In this document: positions 34,007-42,611 of the stretch, piece by piece
Layout of the letters: every line of letters begins with the position of its first letter
Position numbering within the stretch: position 1 is the first letter of the stretch
Source: Lachnoclostridium sp. An14
GTDB lineage: Bacteria > Bacillota > Clostridia > Lachnospirales > Lachnospiraceae
Reading direction: 5' to 3'
Length of the DNA: 64,000 nucleotides
Assembly: GCF_002160755.1 (NCBI RefSeq)
Contig: NZ_NFLE01000001.1
Location: forward strand, 186,001-250,000
The notes under the pieces: model-generated
The model's input: the letters and a program-made list of their open reading frames with translations, nothing else
What the model was told of the DNA's origin: nothing
Database searches by the model: none
Made by a program: the position numbers and the translations under genes

Positions 34007-34888
34007 ATGTCCATCATACTGGGTATTTTAGAAGAAGGTCTTATTTACGCCATCCTGGCTCTGGGGGTGTACATCACCTATTCCATCCTGGATTTCCCCG
34101 ACCTGTCCGTAGACAGCACCTTCCCCATGGGGGCGGCTGTGACGGCGGCGCTGCTTTTGGCTGGCGTTCCCTCCCCCGCGGCCCTGGGAATCTCCTTTGT
34201 CTGCGGCGTGCTGGCAGGCATCGTCACGGGACTCATCCATGTGAAACTGAAGGTGGTGGATCTGCTCTCCGGTATCATCGTCATGACCGGCCTCTATTCC
34301 ATCAACTTAGCCATCGCCGGCGGGGCGAACCTGGCGTTTTTCGGCCAGGATACCATTTTTGAAAATGGCCTCACCGCCCCGCTCCTCTCCTCCCCCGCCG
34401 GGGATTTCACCGTGACCATCATCTCCTTCGTGGTGGTGATGGCGGTGAAACTGCTGCTGGACGCCTACTTAAAGACACGCTCCGGCTACCTGCTGCGGGC
34501 CGCCGGGGACAATGACACCCTGGTGACCTCCTTAGCCAAGGACAAGGGCACTGTAAAGATCATCGGCCTGGCCCTGGCAAACGGCCTGGTGGCCCTCTCC
34601 GGCAGCGTCTACTGTCAGAAACAGGGGTTTTTCGAGATTTCCACGGGAACCGGCTCCATCGTCATCGGCCTGGCCAGTGTCATCATCGGCACCAAGCTGT
34701 TTAAGCGGGCCTCTTTTTTAAAGACCACCACGGCGGTGATCATCGGAAGCATTCTCTACAAGGCCTGCATCGCCGCGGCCATGGCCATCGGCATTTTCAA
34801 GACTTCTTATATGAAGTTTGTGACGGCGGCGCTGTTTTTGATCATCCTGGTCATCAGCAACCAGAGTAAAAAGAAGGGGGCGGCCTGA
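34007..34888 (+). CDS. trpY: ABC transporter permease, TrpY-like
   Basis: The 293-residue membrane protein has eight or nine spans and branched-chain-permease-like motifs (LGVYITYSILDFPDLSVDST, AAGDNDTLVTSLAKDKG). It starts 21 nt after trpX and ends 1 nt before trpZ, so it is part of the trpXYZ operon under T-box control. It forms the membrane channel of the importer. Confidence 0.88.
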   Translation: MSIILGILEEGLIYAILALGVYITYSILDFPDLSVDSTFPMGAAVTAALLLAGVPSPAALGISFVCGVLAGIVTGLIHVKLKVVDLLSGIIVMTGLYSINLAIAGGANLAFFGQDTIFENGLTAPLLSSPAGDFTVTIISFVVVMAVKLLLDAYLKTRSGYLLRAAGDNDTLVTSLAKDKGTVKIIGLALANGLVALSGSVYCQKQGFFEISTGTGSIVIGLASVIIGTKLFKRASFLKTTTAVIIGSILYKACIAAAMAIGIFKTSYMKFVTAALFLIILVISNQSKKKGAA

Positions 34889-34889
34889 T

Positions 34890-35663
34890 ATGCTGGAGCT
34901 TACCAACATCAACAAATATTACAACCAGGGCACCGTAAACGAGATGTGCCTGTTTGAAAATTTTTCTCTCACCATCGGCGACGGGGAATTCGTGTCCGTG
35001 GTGGGGAGCAACGGTTCGGGAAAAACGTCCATGCTCAACATCATCTGCGGCAGCATTCCCGTGGACAGCGGCACCATCTCCATCGGCGGAAAGGACATCA
35101 CAAAAATGCCGGAGCACCGGCGGCTGCGCACCATCGGCCGGGTGTACCAGAATCCCGCCATGGGCACCTGCCCTTCCATGACCATTTTGGAAAATATGGC
35201 CATGGCAGACACCAAGGGAAAATCCTTCAACCTCCGTCCCGGCACGGACAAACGGCGGATCGACTACTACCGGGACAGCTTAAAGGTGCTGGGGCTGGGA
35301 CTGGAAGATAAGCTGGACGTGAAGGTAGGGGTGCTTTCCGGCGGACAGCGCCAGGCCATGGCCTTGCTCATGTCCACCATGACCCCCATTGAATTCCTCA
35401 TTTTAGACGAGCACACGGCGGCCCTGGATCCGAAGACGGCGGAGACCATCATGGAACTCACCGGCCGCATTGTGGAGGAGAAAAAGCTCACCACCATCAT
35501 GGTCACCCACAACCTGCGCTACGCGGCGGACTACGGAAACCGCCTGCTGATGATGCACCAGGGAAAGGTGATCTTAGACAAAACGGGAGAACGAAAACAG
35601 GAGACCCACACGGAGGATCTCCTGGCTCTGTTCAACGAAATCAGCGTGGAGTGCGGAAACTAG
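34890..35663 (+). CDS. trpZ: ABC transporter ATP-binding protein, TrpZ-like
   Basis: The 257-residue ATPase has Walker A GSNGSGKT (39-46), signature LSGGQRQ (about 147-153), Walker B FLILDEHTAALD and the H-loop VTHNLRYA. It powers the TrpXY importer. Its TAG stop sits in the loop of the operon terminator and overlaps the TAG of the convergent araC gene through a shared CTAG. Confidence 0.92.
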   Translation: MLELTNINKYYNQGTVNEMCLFENFSLTIGDGEFVSVVGSNGSGKTSMLNIICGSIPVDSGTISIGGKDITKMPEHRRLRTIGRVYQNPAMGTCPSMTILENMAMADTKGKSFNLRPGTDKRRIDYYRDSLKVLGLGLEDKLDVKVGVLSGGQRQAMALLMSTMTPIEFLILDEHTAALDPKTAETIMELTGRIVEEKKLTTIMVTHNLRYAADYGNRLLMMHQGKVILDKTGERKQETHTEDLLALFNEISVECGN

Positions 35664-35682
35664 GTTTCCCACTCCTTTTTTT
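35648..35682 (+). terminator. Terminator of trpXYZ
   Basis: The stem GGAGTGCGGAAAC / GTTTCCCACTCC has one mismatch. Its 3-nt loop is the trpZ stop codon, and it is followed by seven T residues. Half of it is also read as the last codons of the convergent araC gene. Confidence 0.85.
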
Positions 35683-36664
35683 GTCTTAGTGGGGAACTTG
35701 CGTTCCCTATGACGGAAAAACCTCCGGCGGATGGGCACTGTTGATTCCTCTCCCGGTACGCCTTTGGAGAACAACCCGTTTTTTCTTTAAAGCATTTTCC
35801 AAAATGGCTCATCTGATGAAAACCCACGGCTGCGGCGATATTGCCCACGGGCTCATCGGTTCCCGCCAAAAGCTCCGCGGCCTTTGATAAGCGGTATTCT
35901 GTCAAGTACCGGCAGGGCGTCGTATTGACACACAGCCTAAAGCAGCGGGAGCACTCCGATTTACTGATATTCGCGCTTGCGGCCAGGTCTGCCAGCGTAA
36001 GATCCTCTCCATAGTGTTCCTCAATGAAACGGAGCATTTTCCTCATGCGAACCGAAATCCCCTGTTCCTTCTGTTTCGGAGGAACCGCAATATGTTTCTG
36101 CATCACCAGCCAGATCGTGGAAAGGAGAACCAACACCTCATACACATAAAAATCGGTCTTATTCCGTTCCAATTCTGCCAGCTGCCGCAGGCGTTCCGTT
36201 ATCTCCCCGTGCCACGGATCCGCGGAGGCAATGCGGACGAAGGGAAGGCGGTCATTGGCAGCCACGCGGTCCACAAACTCCTTCGCAGGGCTTCCGGCAT
36301 AAAATTCCAGAAAATACGCCGGGAAAATAAAGCTGTTGTAATGACAGCCCCTGATCTGCTCTACCAAATGCACCACATTCTGATTGATAAAAATTGCCTC
36401 TCCCCCATTGATCTGAACCGAACCGTCAAGGGTCCGCACCTCAAGGATTCCGTCCAGCACATAGATAAACTGGAAATCCTCATGCCAGTGCATCACCTGA
36501 AACCCAGGGGTTCGGGGAGCGGACTGATCTCCCGCCACCTCCAGGACAAGATAGGGAAAATCCGTGTTGATATTCAAATTGACCGAGTTCGTATAAGCAT
36601 CTCTGTTCATGACCACAGCTCTCTCTTTTGGGAATTTTACGATAGTATTGGGCGATTTTTTCAT
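35660..36664 (-). CDS. AraC family transcriptional regulator with repeat-derived C-terminus
   Basis: The 334-residue protein has an N-terminal cupin effector domain (VMHWHEDFQFIYVLDG) and a C-terminal pair of AraC helix-turn-helices (LTLADLAASANISKSECSRC and GNIAAAVGFHQMSHFGKCF). The normal domain ends near SPKAYRERN. The following 25 or so residues are encoded by repeat copy F and the trpXYZ terminator, so the native stop seems to have been displaced. It is divergent from the alkylation-repair genes. ATG 36664 has only a weak ribosome site; an internal Met near residue 19 is an alternative. Confidence 0.8.
   Translation of the reverse strand: MKKSPNTIVKFPKERAVVMNRDAYTNSVNLNINTDFPYLVLEVAGDQSAPRTPGFQVMHWHEDFQFIYVLDGILEVRTLDGSVQINGGEAIFINQNVVHLVEQIRGCHYNSFIFPAYFLEFYAGSPAKEFVDRVAANDRLPFVRIASADPWHGEITERLRQLAELERNKTDFYVYEVLVLLSTIWLVMQKHIAVPPKQKEQGISVRMRKMLRFIEEHYGEDLTLADLAASANISKSECSRCFRLCVNTTPCRYLTEYRLSKAAELLAGTDEPVGNIAAAVGFHQMSHFGKCFKEKTGCSPKAYRERNQQCPSAGGFSVIGNASSPLRQKKEWET
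35682..35741 (-). repeat. Dispersed palindromic repeat, copy F (type 1, truncated)
   Basis: The end hairpin GTCTTAGTGGGGAAC / GTTCCCTATGAC (35683-35713) and the CCTCCGGCGGATGGGCAC module match type 1. The copy lies inside the 3' end of the araC reading frame. Confidence 0.75.
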
Positions 36665-36697
36665 AGTTTATCCCATTTTTTTATGATAAAATTATAA

Positions 36698-36795
36698 TAT
36701 GATACCAGGGTCAAAAGGTCGGAAATCCGATGTAAGCTTGCTCGCAAGAGGATTTTTGACCTTGGGACCCGCCAAAAACATTCATAAGCAGCCAT
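36698..36795. other. Structured non-coding segment before the alkylation-repair operon
   Basis: Nested inverted repeats GGGTCAAAA..TTTTTGACC..GGACCC with inner AAATCC / GGATTT and a GCTTGCTCGCAAG hairpin lie in the 286-nt gap. TATGATACC at its left edge pairs with GGTATCATA at 36866-36874, so the segment plus the adjacent repeat copy 2 is bounded by a 9-bp inverted repeat. No gene is supported. Confidence 0.5.
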
Positions 36796-36872
36796 TTTTC
36801 GTAGAAAAAGGAGCGGATTATGAATGTTTCCCAGGATTGCGGGAGCACGTAATGTGAAGCAATCCGGTATCA
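36796..36872 (+). repeat. GAGCGGATTATGAATG repeat, copy 2
   Basis: About 77 nt close to 32589-32662, sharing GAGCGGATTATGAATGTTTC, the following CCAGGATTGCGGGAG and the GGATTGC / GCAATCC hairpin. It diverges between the hairpin arms. Confidence 0.7.
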
Positions 36873-36950
36873 TAGGGGTTAAAATACCTTTTGCCCCCTA
36901 CATCATAATATTTCCGGAAGAAACGGTCAAGGCGGCAAGGAGGGAATGAA

Positions 36951-37649
36951 TTGTATTTTTTATACGGCGACAAAGAAACAGAGTATCTGAAACGCAAAGA
37001 TAAGGTTTTAGGCGCAGTGATCGAGACCATCGGCCATATTGACCGGGAGGCGGACGACGATTTGTTCTCCTCTGTGATTCATCACATCATCGGACAGCAA
37101 ATCTCCACAAAAGCGCAGACCACCATCTGGCAGCGCATGAAAGACCGGTTTGGGGAAATAAACGCCGCCACTGTATCGACGGCTGATCTTGCAGCATTGC
37201 AGTCCCTCGGCATGACGTTTCGCAAAGCGGAATACATCAGGGATTTTGCGGAAAAGGTGCAGAACGGAGAGTTTGATTTAGAGCATATTTCCCGGCTGCC
37301 GGACAGTGAGGCCATTGCAGCCTTAGCCTCTTTGAAAGGCATCGGAGTATGGACGGCGGAAATGATTTTGCTGTTCTGTTTGCAGCGGCCTGATATTTTC
37401 AGTTTTGATGATTTGGCAATCCAGCGGGGGCTGCGCATGGTCTACCACCACAGGACCATCGACCGCAAATTGTTTGAAAAATACCGCAGGCGGTTCACTC
37501 CTTACGGCAGCGTTGCCAGCCTGTATTTATGGGCTGTGGCAGGCGGCGCCATTCCGGACATGAAGGACAGAGCGCCGAAGAAACAGAGCGGCCGTGGGAC
37601 AGGAAAAAAGAGAGCCGGCCACAAAGGCGGTGCGAACCGGGAACTTTAA
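36951..37649 (+). CDS. DNA-3-methyladenine glycosylase, AlkA-like HhH-GPD
   Basis: The 232-residue enzyme removes alkylated bases. The HhH-GPD core is SVIHHIIGQQISTKAQTTIW, then LASLKGIGVWTAEMILLFCLQRPDIFSFDDLAIQRGL, with the helix-hairpin-helix and catalytic Asp (about D153) typical of AlkA. A basic tail ends the protein. The start is TTG at 36951 with AAGGAGG at 7 nt; a nearby ATG is out of frame. It is the first gene of alkA-like - ABM - ogt. Confidence 0.85.
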   Translation: MYFLYGDKETEYLKRKDKVLGAVIETIGHIDREADDDLFSSVIHHIIGQQISTKAQTTIWQRMKDRFGEINAATVSTADLAALQSLGMTFRKAEYIRDFAEKVQNGEFDLEHISRLPDSEAIAALASLKGIGVWTAEMILLFCLQRPDIFSFDDLAIQRGLRMVYHHRTIDRKLFEKYRRRFTPYGSVASLYLWAVAGGAIPDMKDRAPKKQSGRGTGKKRAGHKGGANREL

Positions 37650-37666
37650 AAACAGGAGGAGAAAAC

Positions 37667-37936
37667 ATGGCAAACGTGATTGTTTTATTTGAAGTGAAAC
37701 CCACAGAAACCGGAATGAAAAAATATCTTGACCTTGCCGCTATGCTGAAACCAATGCTGGCGGGCTTTGAGGGCTTTATCCGGGCAGAACGGTTTTCCAG
37801 CCTGAATGAGGATGGAAAGCTGCTGTCCATGAACGTGTGGACGGATGAAAACGCGGTGGAACGCTGGCGAAATGTTATGCAGCACCGCATGAGCCAGAAG
37901 GAAGGACGGGAAAACCTGTTGAAAGTTATAAAATAA
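37667..37936 (+). CDS. Antibiotic biosynthesis monooxygenase (ABM) domain protein
   Basis: The 89-residue protein has the small ferredoxin-like ABM fold (ANVIVLFEVKPTE, then GFEGFIRAERFSSLNEDGKLLSMNVWTDENAVERWR). Members are quinol or heme-related monooxygenases or dimeric small-molecule binders. AGGAGG lies 7 nt before the ATG. It sits 17 nt after the glycosylase and 90 nt before ogt, so it is probably cotranscribed with the repair genes; its own role is unclear. Confidence 0.8.
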   Translation: MANVIVLFEVKPTETGMKKYLDLAAMLKPMLAGFEGFIRAERFSSLNEDGKLLSMNVWTDENAVERWRNVMQHRMSQKEGRENLLKVIK

Positions 37937-38026
37937 CTGTCTGCTCTGAAATCCGCTCCTATACGGATCAGGACCGTTTACAGGCCCCCCGGGATTCCAA
38001 TCAATATTTTGACATGGAGGAATCAT

Positions 38027-38560
38027 ATGCAGTACATTAGTCATTACTCGTCCCCCCTGGGAACCATCCTGCTGGCCGCAGATGAAATCGGTTTAACCGG
38101 CCTGTGGTTTGAGGGGCAGAAATACTTCGCCCTTTATCTGGACAAAGAGCACGAAGAAAAGGAACTACCCGTATTGAAACAGGCAAAAACATGGCTTGAC
38201 ATCTATTTTTCCGGCAGGGAGCCGGATTTTAAAGTGCCGCTCCATTTTACCGGCACGGACTTTCAAAATGAAGTGTGGGAAATCCTCTACTCCATTCCCT
38301 ATGGGCAGACCACGACCTATGGAGAAATCGCCAAGCAGCTCGCTGCCAGCCGCGGGCTGAAACGGATGTCCGCGCAGGCGGTTGGAGGCGCTGTGGGGCG
38401 CAATGAAATTTCCATTATTGTCCCCTGTCACCGGGTGGTGGGAAGCAGCGGTAGCCTGACGGGATACGCCGGAGGAATTGATAAAAAGATCGAACTTCTC
38501 AAATTAGAAGGCGCATGGAAAAAGGAATACTTTGTGCCGAAACACAGCACGGCACCTTAA
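38027..38560 (+). CDS. ogt: Methylated-DNA--protein-cysteine methyltransferase
   Basis: The 177-residue suicide enzyme transfers methyl groups from O6-methylguanine to its active-site Cys (C134 in IIVPCHRVVGSSG). The DNA-binding domain contains FQNEVWEILYSIPYGQTTTYGEIA and RMSAQAVGGAVGRN. GGAGG precedes the ATG at 38027. With the AlkA-like glycosylase it forms a compact alkylation-damage operon. Confidence 0.93.
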   Translation: MQYISHYSSPLGTILLAADEIGLTGLWFEGQKYFALYLDKEHEEKELPVLKQAKTWLDIYFSGREPDFKVPLHFTGTDFQNEVWEILYSIPYGQTTTYGEIAKQLAASRGLKRMSAQAVGGAVGRNEISIIVPCHRVVGSSGSLTGYAGGIDKKIELLKLEGAWKKEYFVPKHSTAP

Positions 38561-38611
38561 AATACCGGGATAAAACCGCTGGTTTCATAAAAATAGGACA
38601 TTTCAGCCGCC

Positions 38612-38660
38612 AGGCCAATTCGACGCGACGAACACGCGTCGGATTGGCCTGGCAAATTTT
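38612..38660 (+). terminator. Terminator after ogt
   Basis: A long stem (TGCCAGGCCAATTCGACGCG with a near-perfect complement) and an AATTTT tail follow ogt by about 50 nt. Confidence 0.8.
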
Positions 38661-38744
38661 GATATATCCGCAGGTTCTCAGGGTGTGATCTTATGATCCT
38701 ACTGATAAATATTGATCAAATAGGATCCTGTCACAGATACCGCT

Positions 38745-39632
38745 CTACCGGTTCTGTAGCAGGCGCAGCAGCTGCTGATGGGCACCGGTGAGGGCCGTAT
38801 CCTCCCGCCACACCGCCCCGATGCTCCAGTGGAATCCGGCTTTTCCGATGGAGTAGATCTTGGGAACCCGCACCGGGTTCATCATGCGCACCACGCTCTC
38901 CGGCACGATGGCTAAGCCCATTCCGGCGGTGGCCAGCATATAGACGGTCATGTTGTTGGAGGATTCTAACAGGCTCCGGGGCTTGACCCCGTGCTCCAGA
39001 AAAATGGCGTCCACCGCCCTACGCAGACGGTTTCCCCTGGTCAGTACCACAAAATCTTTCTCATTCACGTCCTCCATGGAAACCCAGTTTCTCACAGATC
39101 CCCGGCTGCTTTGGAGATCCTGGGGCGATACCAGCACCAGCTCCTCGTCGTAAAGGGGCATGGACGCCAGATCCTGCCCCTGGTCAAAGAGGGGAATGAT
39201 CCCTATCTCTGCCGCGCCACGGCGCACGTTCTCCTCCACCTCCCGGCTGGAGGACTCCACGGTGCGGATTTTCACGTTGGGATAGAGGCGGGAAAAATCC
39301 GGCAGCACAAAGGGCAGAAGGGAGGTGGCCCTCATGTCCGACAGCCCCAGGACGATCTCCCCCGTCTGGCAGTCCCGCAGGTTTTCGATGTCCTGTTTTA
39401 AGCTCTCCTCCAGGCTCATCATCATCCGGGCCGTCCTCACGTACCGCTCTCCCGCCTGGGTCAGGGTCAGAGGGCTGGTGCCCCGGTTAAAAATCCTCGC
39501 GCCCAGCTCCTCCTCCACCTTGGAGATAAAATGGCTGAGGGCCGGCTGGGATACGTAGAGCTGCTCCGCGGCCCGGGTGATATTCTGGCATTCCGCCACC
39601 TTTAATATGTACTGAATCTGTTTGGAATCCAC
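38745..39632 (-). CDS. LysR family regulator next to the MatC-like transporter
   Basis: The 295-residue protein starts with a LysR winged helix (QIQYILKVAECQNITRAAEQLYVSQPALSHFISKVEEELG) and has a periplasmic-binding-type C-terminal domain. I chose the GTG at 39632, preceded by GGGGGG, over an ATG five codons upstream with no ribosome site, because LysR proteins typically begin at this residue. The MatC-like transporter follows on the same strand upstream, across a 107-nt gap. Confidence 0.85.
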   Translation of the reverse strand: MDSKQIQYILKVAECQNITRAAEQLYVSQPALSHFISKVEEELGARIFNRGTSPLTLTQAGERYVRTARMMMSLEESLKQDIENLRDCQTGEIVLGLSDMRATSLLPFVLPDFSRLYPNVKIRTVESSSREVEENVRRGAAEIGIIPLFDQGQDLASMPLYDEELVLVSPQDLQSSRGSVRNWVSMEDVNEKDFVVLTRGNRLRRAVDAIFLEHGVKPRSLLESSNNMTVYMLATAGMGLAIVPESVVRMMNPVRVPKIYSIGKAGFHWSIGAVWREDTALTGAHQQLLRLLQNR

Positions 39633-39696
39633 GTCTTTCCCCCCCATTGTACCATCTCGACTCCGTCTCGATGGGGTTTATCTTGTGTTTATTCCC

Positions 39697-39725
39697 ATTA
39701 TACCAGCCCCCAGACCGTTGCACAA
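39697..39725 (-). promoter_or_regulatory. Promoter of the lysR gene at 38745-39632
   Basis: On the minus strand TTGTGC (39725-39720), a 17-bp spacer and an extended TGGTATAAT -10 (39702-39697) precede the lysR start by about 65 nt. Confidence 0.7.
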
Positions 39726-39739
39726 GCCGTCCTCTCTCC

Positions 39740-40996
39740 TCAGCCGCAGATCACCCGGTAAATGCCAAGGCCGCCCATGACCACGCTGATGAACATACAC
39801 AGGAAGGACACGATAAACAGCTCCACAAACATCTTATTCTGGGAGTATTTGTCACTGACCTCCGGGAACTGGGACACTCCTGCTAAAATCAGCGCTCCCG
39901 CGGTGGAAATGGGGGTAAACCCGGCCACGGTCCCGCCGATCACCACAGCGGCCATCAGCTCCACCGGGTTCACTCCTCCCAGCTGGGAGGCGATGCTGCC
40001 CACGGTGGGAATGAGGGTGGGGAACACCACGCCCAGCCCTGACGCGAAGAAGGACATCACGCTGGACACGCCGCACATCATGGCGGTAATGGTGCGGGAG
40101 GAACTGATCTTGGAAATAGAACCGGCTAAAATCTCCACGCCGCCGGAGATCTGCACAATGTTCATCAGCACCCCTACCCCCAGAACCATCAGAATGGTGT
40201 TCCAGGGGATGGCTTTTACCACCGCCTTCTCGTCGGCACAGCCCAAAAGGATCAGTGCCGTTCCCACCACCAGGCTGGTCAGTCCCACATCCGTGCGGAA
40301 CACCACCACAGCGGCGATCATGAGAAACAGGCCAGCCAGGGTCAAAAGCTGCTTTCCGGAGAATGCCTCCGCCTTCTCTGCGCGGATGGACTCCAGAGGC
40401 TTGTCAAACTTCCAGCCTTTAAAGAACACAAACACGCAGGCGATCATCACCAGCTCCGTAGCCCACAGGCACCACATCCCAGGCAGAGTGCTGCCGTCTA
40501 AGCCCTGTTCCGTCATCAGGCCGCTCACCACCACGGCCTCCGGGGTGATGGGACACATCCGCACGCACTGGGCGCCCATCTGCCCGATGAGGGAGAGCAA
40601 AATGGGATTGATCCCCGCTTTCAGCGCCACAGGGATGGCCAATACCGGGATGATGGCTAAGGACGGGATGGCCCCAGGCCCCACGCCGGAGAGAATCAAG
40701 CCGATCACATAGATGGCCACGTAGAGCAGATACCGGTTTCCTCCCGCCAACGCCGTGATCCGGCGGGCCAGCAGCTCCAGCGTGCCGTTTCCCCCTACTA
40801 CGGCGAACAAATACATCACCCCGATCATGGTTAACGCCAAAGAGGAGCTGAACCCTCCCGTGATCTGTTTTGCCGGCAGGCCGTAGGCCAGCCCGATGAG
40901 ATACGCCAGGGCCATTGCCACAATTCCCACGTTTGCCTTCCGCACAAAGCCCAGCACGATTGCCGCTCCCAGAGCGATCAATGATACGATTGCCAT
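39740..40996 (-). CDS. MatC-like dicarboxylate transporter (SLC13-type)
   Basis: The 418-residue protein is highly hydrophobic with about 12 spans and opens with a MatC_N-like region (GFVRKANVGIVAMALAYLIG and GGFSSSLALTMIGVMYLFAV). The second half carries FTPISTAGALILAG, a typical anion-binding loop of this fold. Members import malonate, C4-dicarboxylates or larger organic acids. The ATG at 40996 with GGAGG at 8 nt is preferred to one five codons upstream. A good promoter lies at 41171-41199. Confidence 0.8.
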   Translation of the reverse strand: MAIVSLIALGAAIVLGFVRKANVGIVAMALAYLIGLAYGLPAKQITGGFSSSLALTMIGVMYLFAVVGGNGTLELLARRITALAGGNRYLLYVAIYVIGLILSGVGPGAIPSLAIIPVLAIPVALKAGINPILLSLIGQMGAQCVRMCPITPEAVVVSGLMTEQGLDGSTLPGMWCLWATELVMIACVFVFFKGWKFDKPLESIRAEKAEAFSGKQLLTLAGLFLMIAAVVVFRTDVGLTSLVVGTALILLGCADEKAVVKAIPWNTILMVLGVGVLMNIVQISGGVEILAGSISKISSSRTITAMMCGVSSVMSFFASGLGVVFPTLIPTVGSIASQLGGVNPVELMAAVVIGGTVAGFTPISTAGALILAGVSQFPEVSDKYSQNKMFVELFIVSFLCMFISVVMGGLGIYRVICG

Positions 40997-41170
40997 ATTC
41001 CATTCCTCCAATCCTGTTTTTCTCCCCGGGAGAGCTCGTCCCCGGCGGAGTCAAAGCCTTTGGCGCATTTCCCTCTCCCGCGGCACCTGTGCCTCTCCCC
41101 CGGAGGCAATGGGACCTGCCTCTCCCCCGGGAGCGGAAGGGATTTCGCCTGAAACTTTTTTGATACCAGT

Positions 41171-41199
41171 ATTGTAGCAGTCCGTTTTTTTATGGTAAA
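41171..41199 (-). promoter_or_regulatory. Promoter of the MatC-like transporter
   Basis: On the minus strand TTTACC (41199-41194), a 17-bp spacer and TACAAT (41176-41171) face the transporter. Confidence 0.65.
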
Positions 41200-41346
41200 A
41201 TACGTAATTTTTCATTGATTATACGCGAAAACTTATCGCTTTTTCCCTTTTCTTTGTCTATACTGCGCAATTTTTATCTTTTTTATTGTGCAATATGATG
41301 AATTTTGAGCCGAACAGCATTTATACCTCCATATGGAATTTCTGAT

Positions 41347-41375
41347 TTTACATCCCTTTTCTCCTTCTCTATAAT
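41347..41375 (+). promoter_or_regulatory. Promoter of the lactonase gene
   Basis: TTTACA (41347-41352) and TATAAT (41370-41375) are separated by 17 bp, 40 nt before the start. The 418-nt divergent gap upstream is AT-rich around 41200-41340 and otherwise empty. Confidence 0.7.
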
Positions 41376-41414
41376 GGAGCCAATCAAATATCATCGGAAG
41401 GAGCAGTGCAAGCT

Positions 41415-42464
41415 ATGATGAACTACGACTATGTTTACGTGGGATGCCGGACCACGAAGGAACGAAACGCCAGGGGAAAGGGGCTGACCGTCTACGGTAT
41501 CCGGCCGGACGGCAGTTGGGAGGAACGCCAGTGTCTGTCTGTGGCGGACAATCCCAGTTTCCAGTGCTTTGACCAGGAGAAACGGTTCCTCTACAGCGTA
41601 CACGGGGACCTGACCCTGGTCTCCAGCTACGAGATCCGGGAGGACGGTACCCTGAAACACTTAAACACCGTGGACATCGGCGGCAGAAACCCGGTGGACA
41701 TCACCGTAGACGCTGCCAACCGGTTTGTGATCGTGGCCACCCTCCAGGGCGGGACCCTCTACTCTATCGAGCGCCGGCCGGACGGCTCCCTGGGGGAAAT
41801 CAAGGCTGCCTACACCTATGAGGGGAAACAGGAAGGACAGGTTTCCACCATCCATCAGTGCCTCTGGGATCATTCCAAAGAGTACCTGTTCGCCTGCGCC
41901 CAGGGACGGGTAAAGGGCTACGGCCAGATCCGGGCCTTAAAATACCATCCGGAAAGCGGGGAGTTTGAGGAAACCTCACGATTCCTGGCCAGAACCTGGG
42001 ACGAACCGCGCCACGCCGCCATCCATCCCAACAACCGCTGGCTCTATATGTGCGAGGAAAAAGGCAATAAAGTCCTCTATTTCCAGTTCGACCACGAAAG
42101 CGGACAGCTGACGGCCCTGCAGGAGCTCTCCACCGTCCCGGAAACGGTGACCGGATACTCCGACGCCAGCGAGGTGATGGTGAGCCCGGACGGCGGCTAT
42201 GTGATCGTATCCAACCGCTACACCGACCTGATGGCGGTGTACCGCATCGACCCCTGCACCGGCTATCTGAAAAATACGGGATTTTTCCCATGCCTGGGAA
42301 AGACGCCACGGTATTTCTGCTTTGGCCCCAACGGGCGGTGCTACGTGGCAAACGAGGACAGCGACACCATCGTGGAGTTCTTCTTTGACCCGGCCACAGG
42401 CCAGCTCACTCCCACCTCCCGCGTCATCCCCACCGGCAGCCCGGTGTGCATCCAATTCCTGTAA
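41415..42464 (+). CDS. Lactonase family beta-propeller protein
   Basis: The 349-residue cytoplasmic protein has seven repeated beta-blade motifs (PDGSWEER, DITVDAANRFVIV, AAIHPNNRWLYMCEE, VSPDGGYVIVSN) of the lactonase PF10282 type. Family members include 6-phosphogluconolactonase and fungal carboxymuconate lactonizing enzymes. No pentose-phosphate neighbour is seen, and it lies inside the tricarboxylate gene region, so a carboxylic-acid lactone is a plausible substrate (inference). AAGGAG lies 11 nt before the ATG at 41415. Confidence 0.8.
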   Translation: MMNYDYVYVGCRTTKERNARGKGLTVYGIRPDGSWEERQCLSVADNPSFQCFDQEKRFLYSVHGDLTLVSSYEIREDGTLKHLNTVDIGGRNPVDITVDAANRFVIVATLQGGTLYSIERRPDGSLGEIKAAYTYEGKQEGQVSTIHQCLWDHSKEYLFACAQGRVKGYGQIRALKYHPESGEFEETSRFLARTWDEPRHAAIHPNNRWLYMCEEKGNKVLYFQFDHESGQLTALQELSTVPETVTGYSDASEVMVSPDGGYVIVSNRYTDLMAVYRIDPCTGYLKNTGFFPCLGKTPRYFCFGPNGRCYVANEDSDTIVEFFFDPATGQLTPTSRVIPTGSPVCIQFL

Positions 42465-42491
42465 AACCGTTCCGGCGCTTTACCGCGCACA

Positions 42492-42586
42492 TTCCTTTTA
42501 CCGGGAGACCAGCTTTCCCGGTAAAAGGAAAACGGGAGCGGCCGCTCCGGCAGAATCTCTCTGCCTGCGGCCGCTCCCGTTTTTTC
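42492..42586 (+). terminator. Double hairpin terminator after the lactonase
   Basis: The first hairpin is TTCCTTTTACCGGGA / TCCCGGTAAAAGGAA (42492-42530). The second, ACGGGAGCGGCCGC / GCGGCCGCTCCCGT (42532-42580), ends in six T residues. A half end-hairpin of the dispersed repeat (TTTAACAGGAAACTGCGTTT) follows at about 42592-42611. Confidence 0.85.
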
Positions 42587-42611
42587 TTTTCTTTAACAGG
42601 AAACTGCGTTT

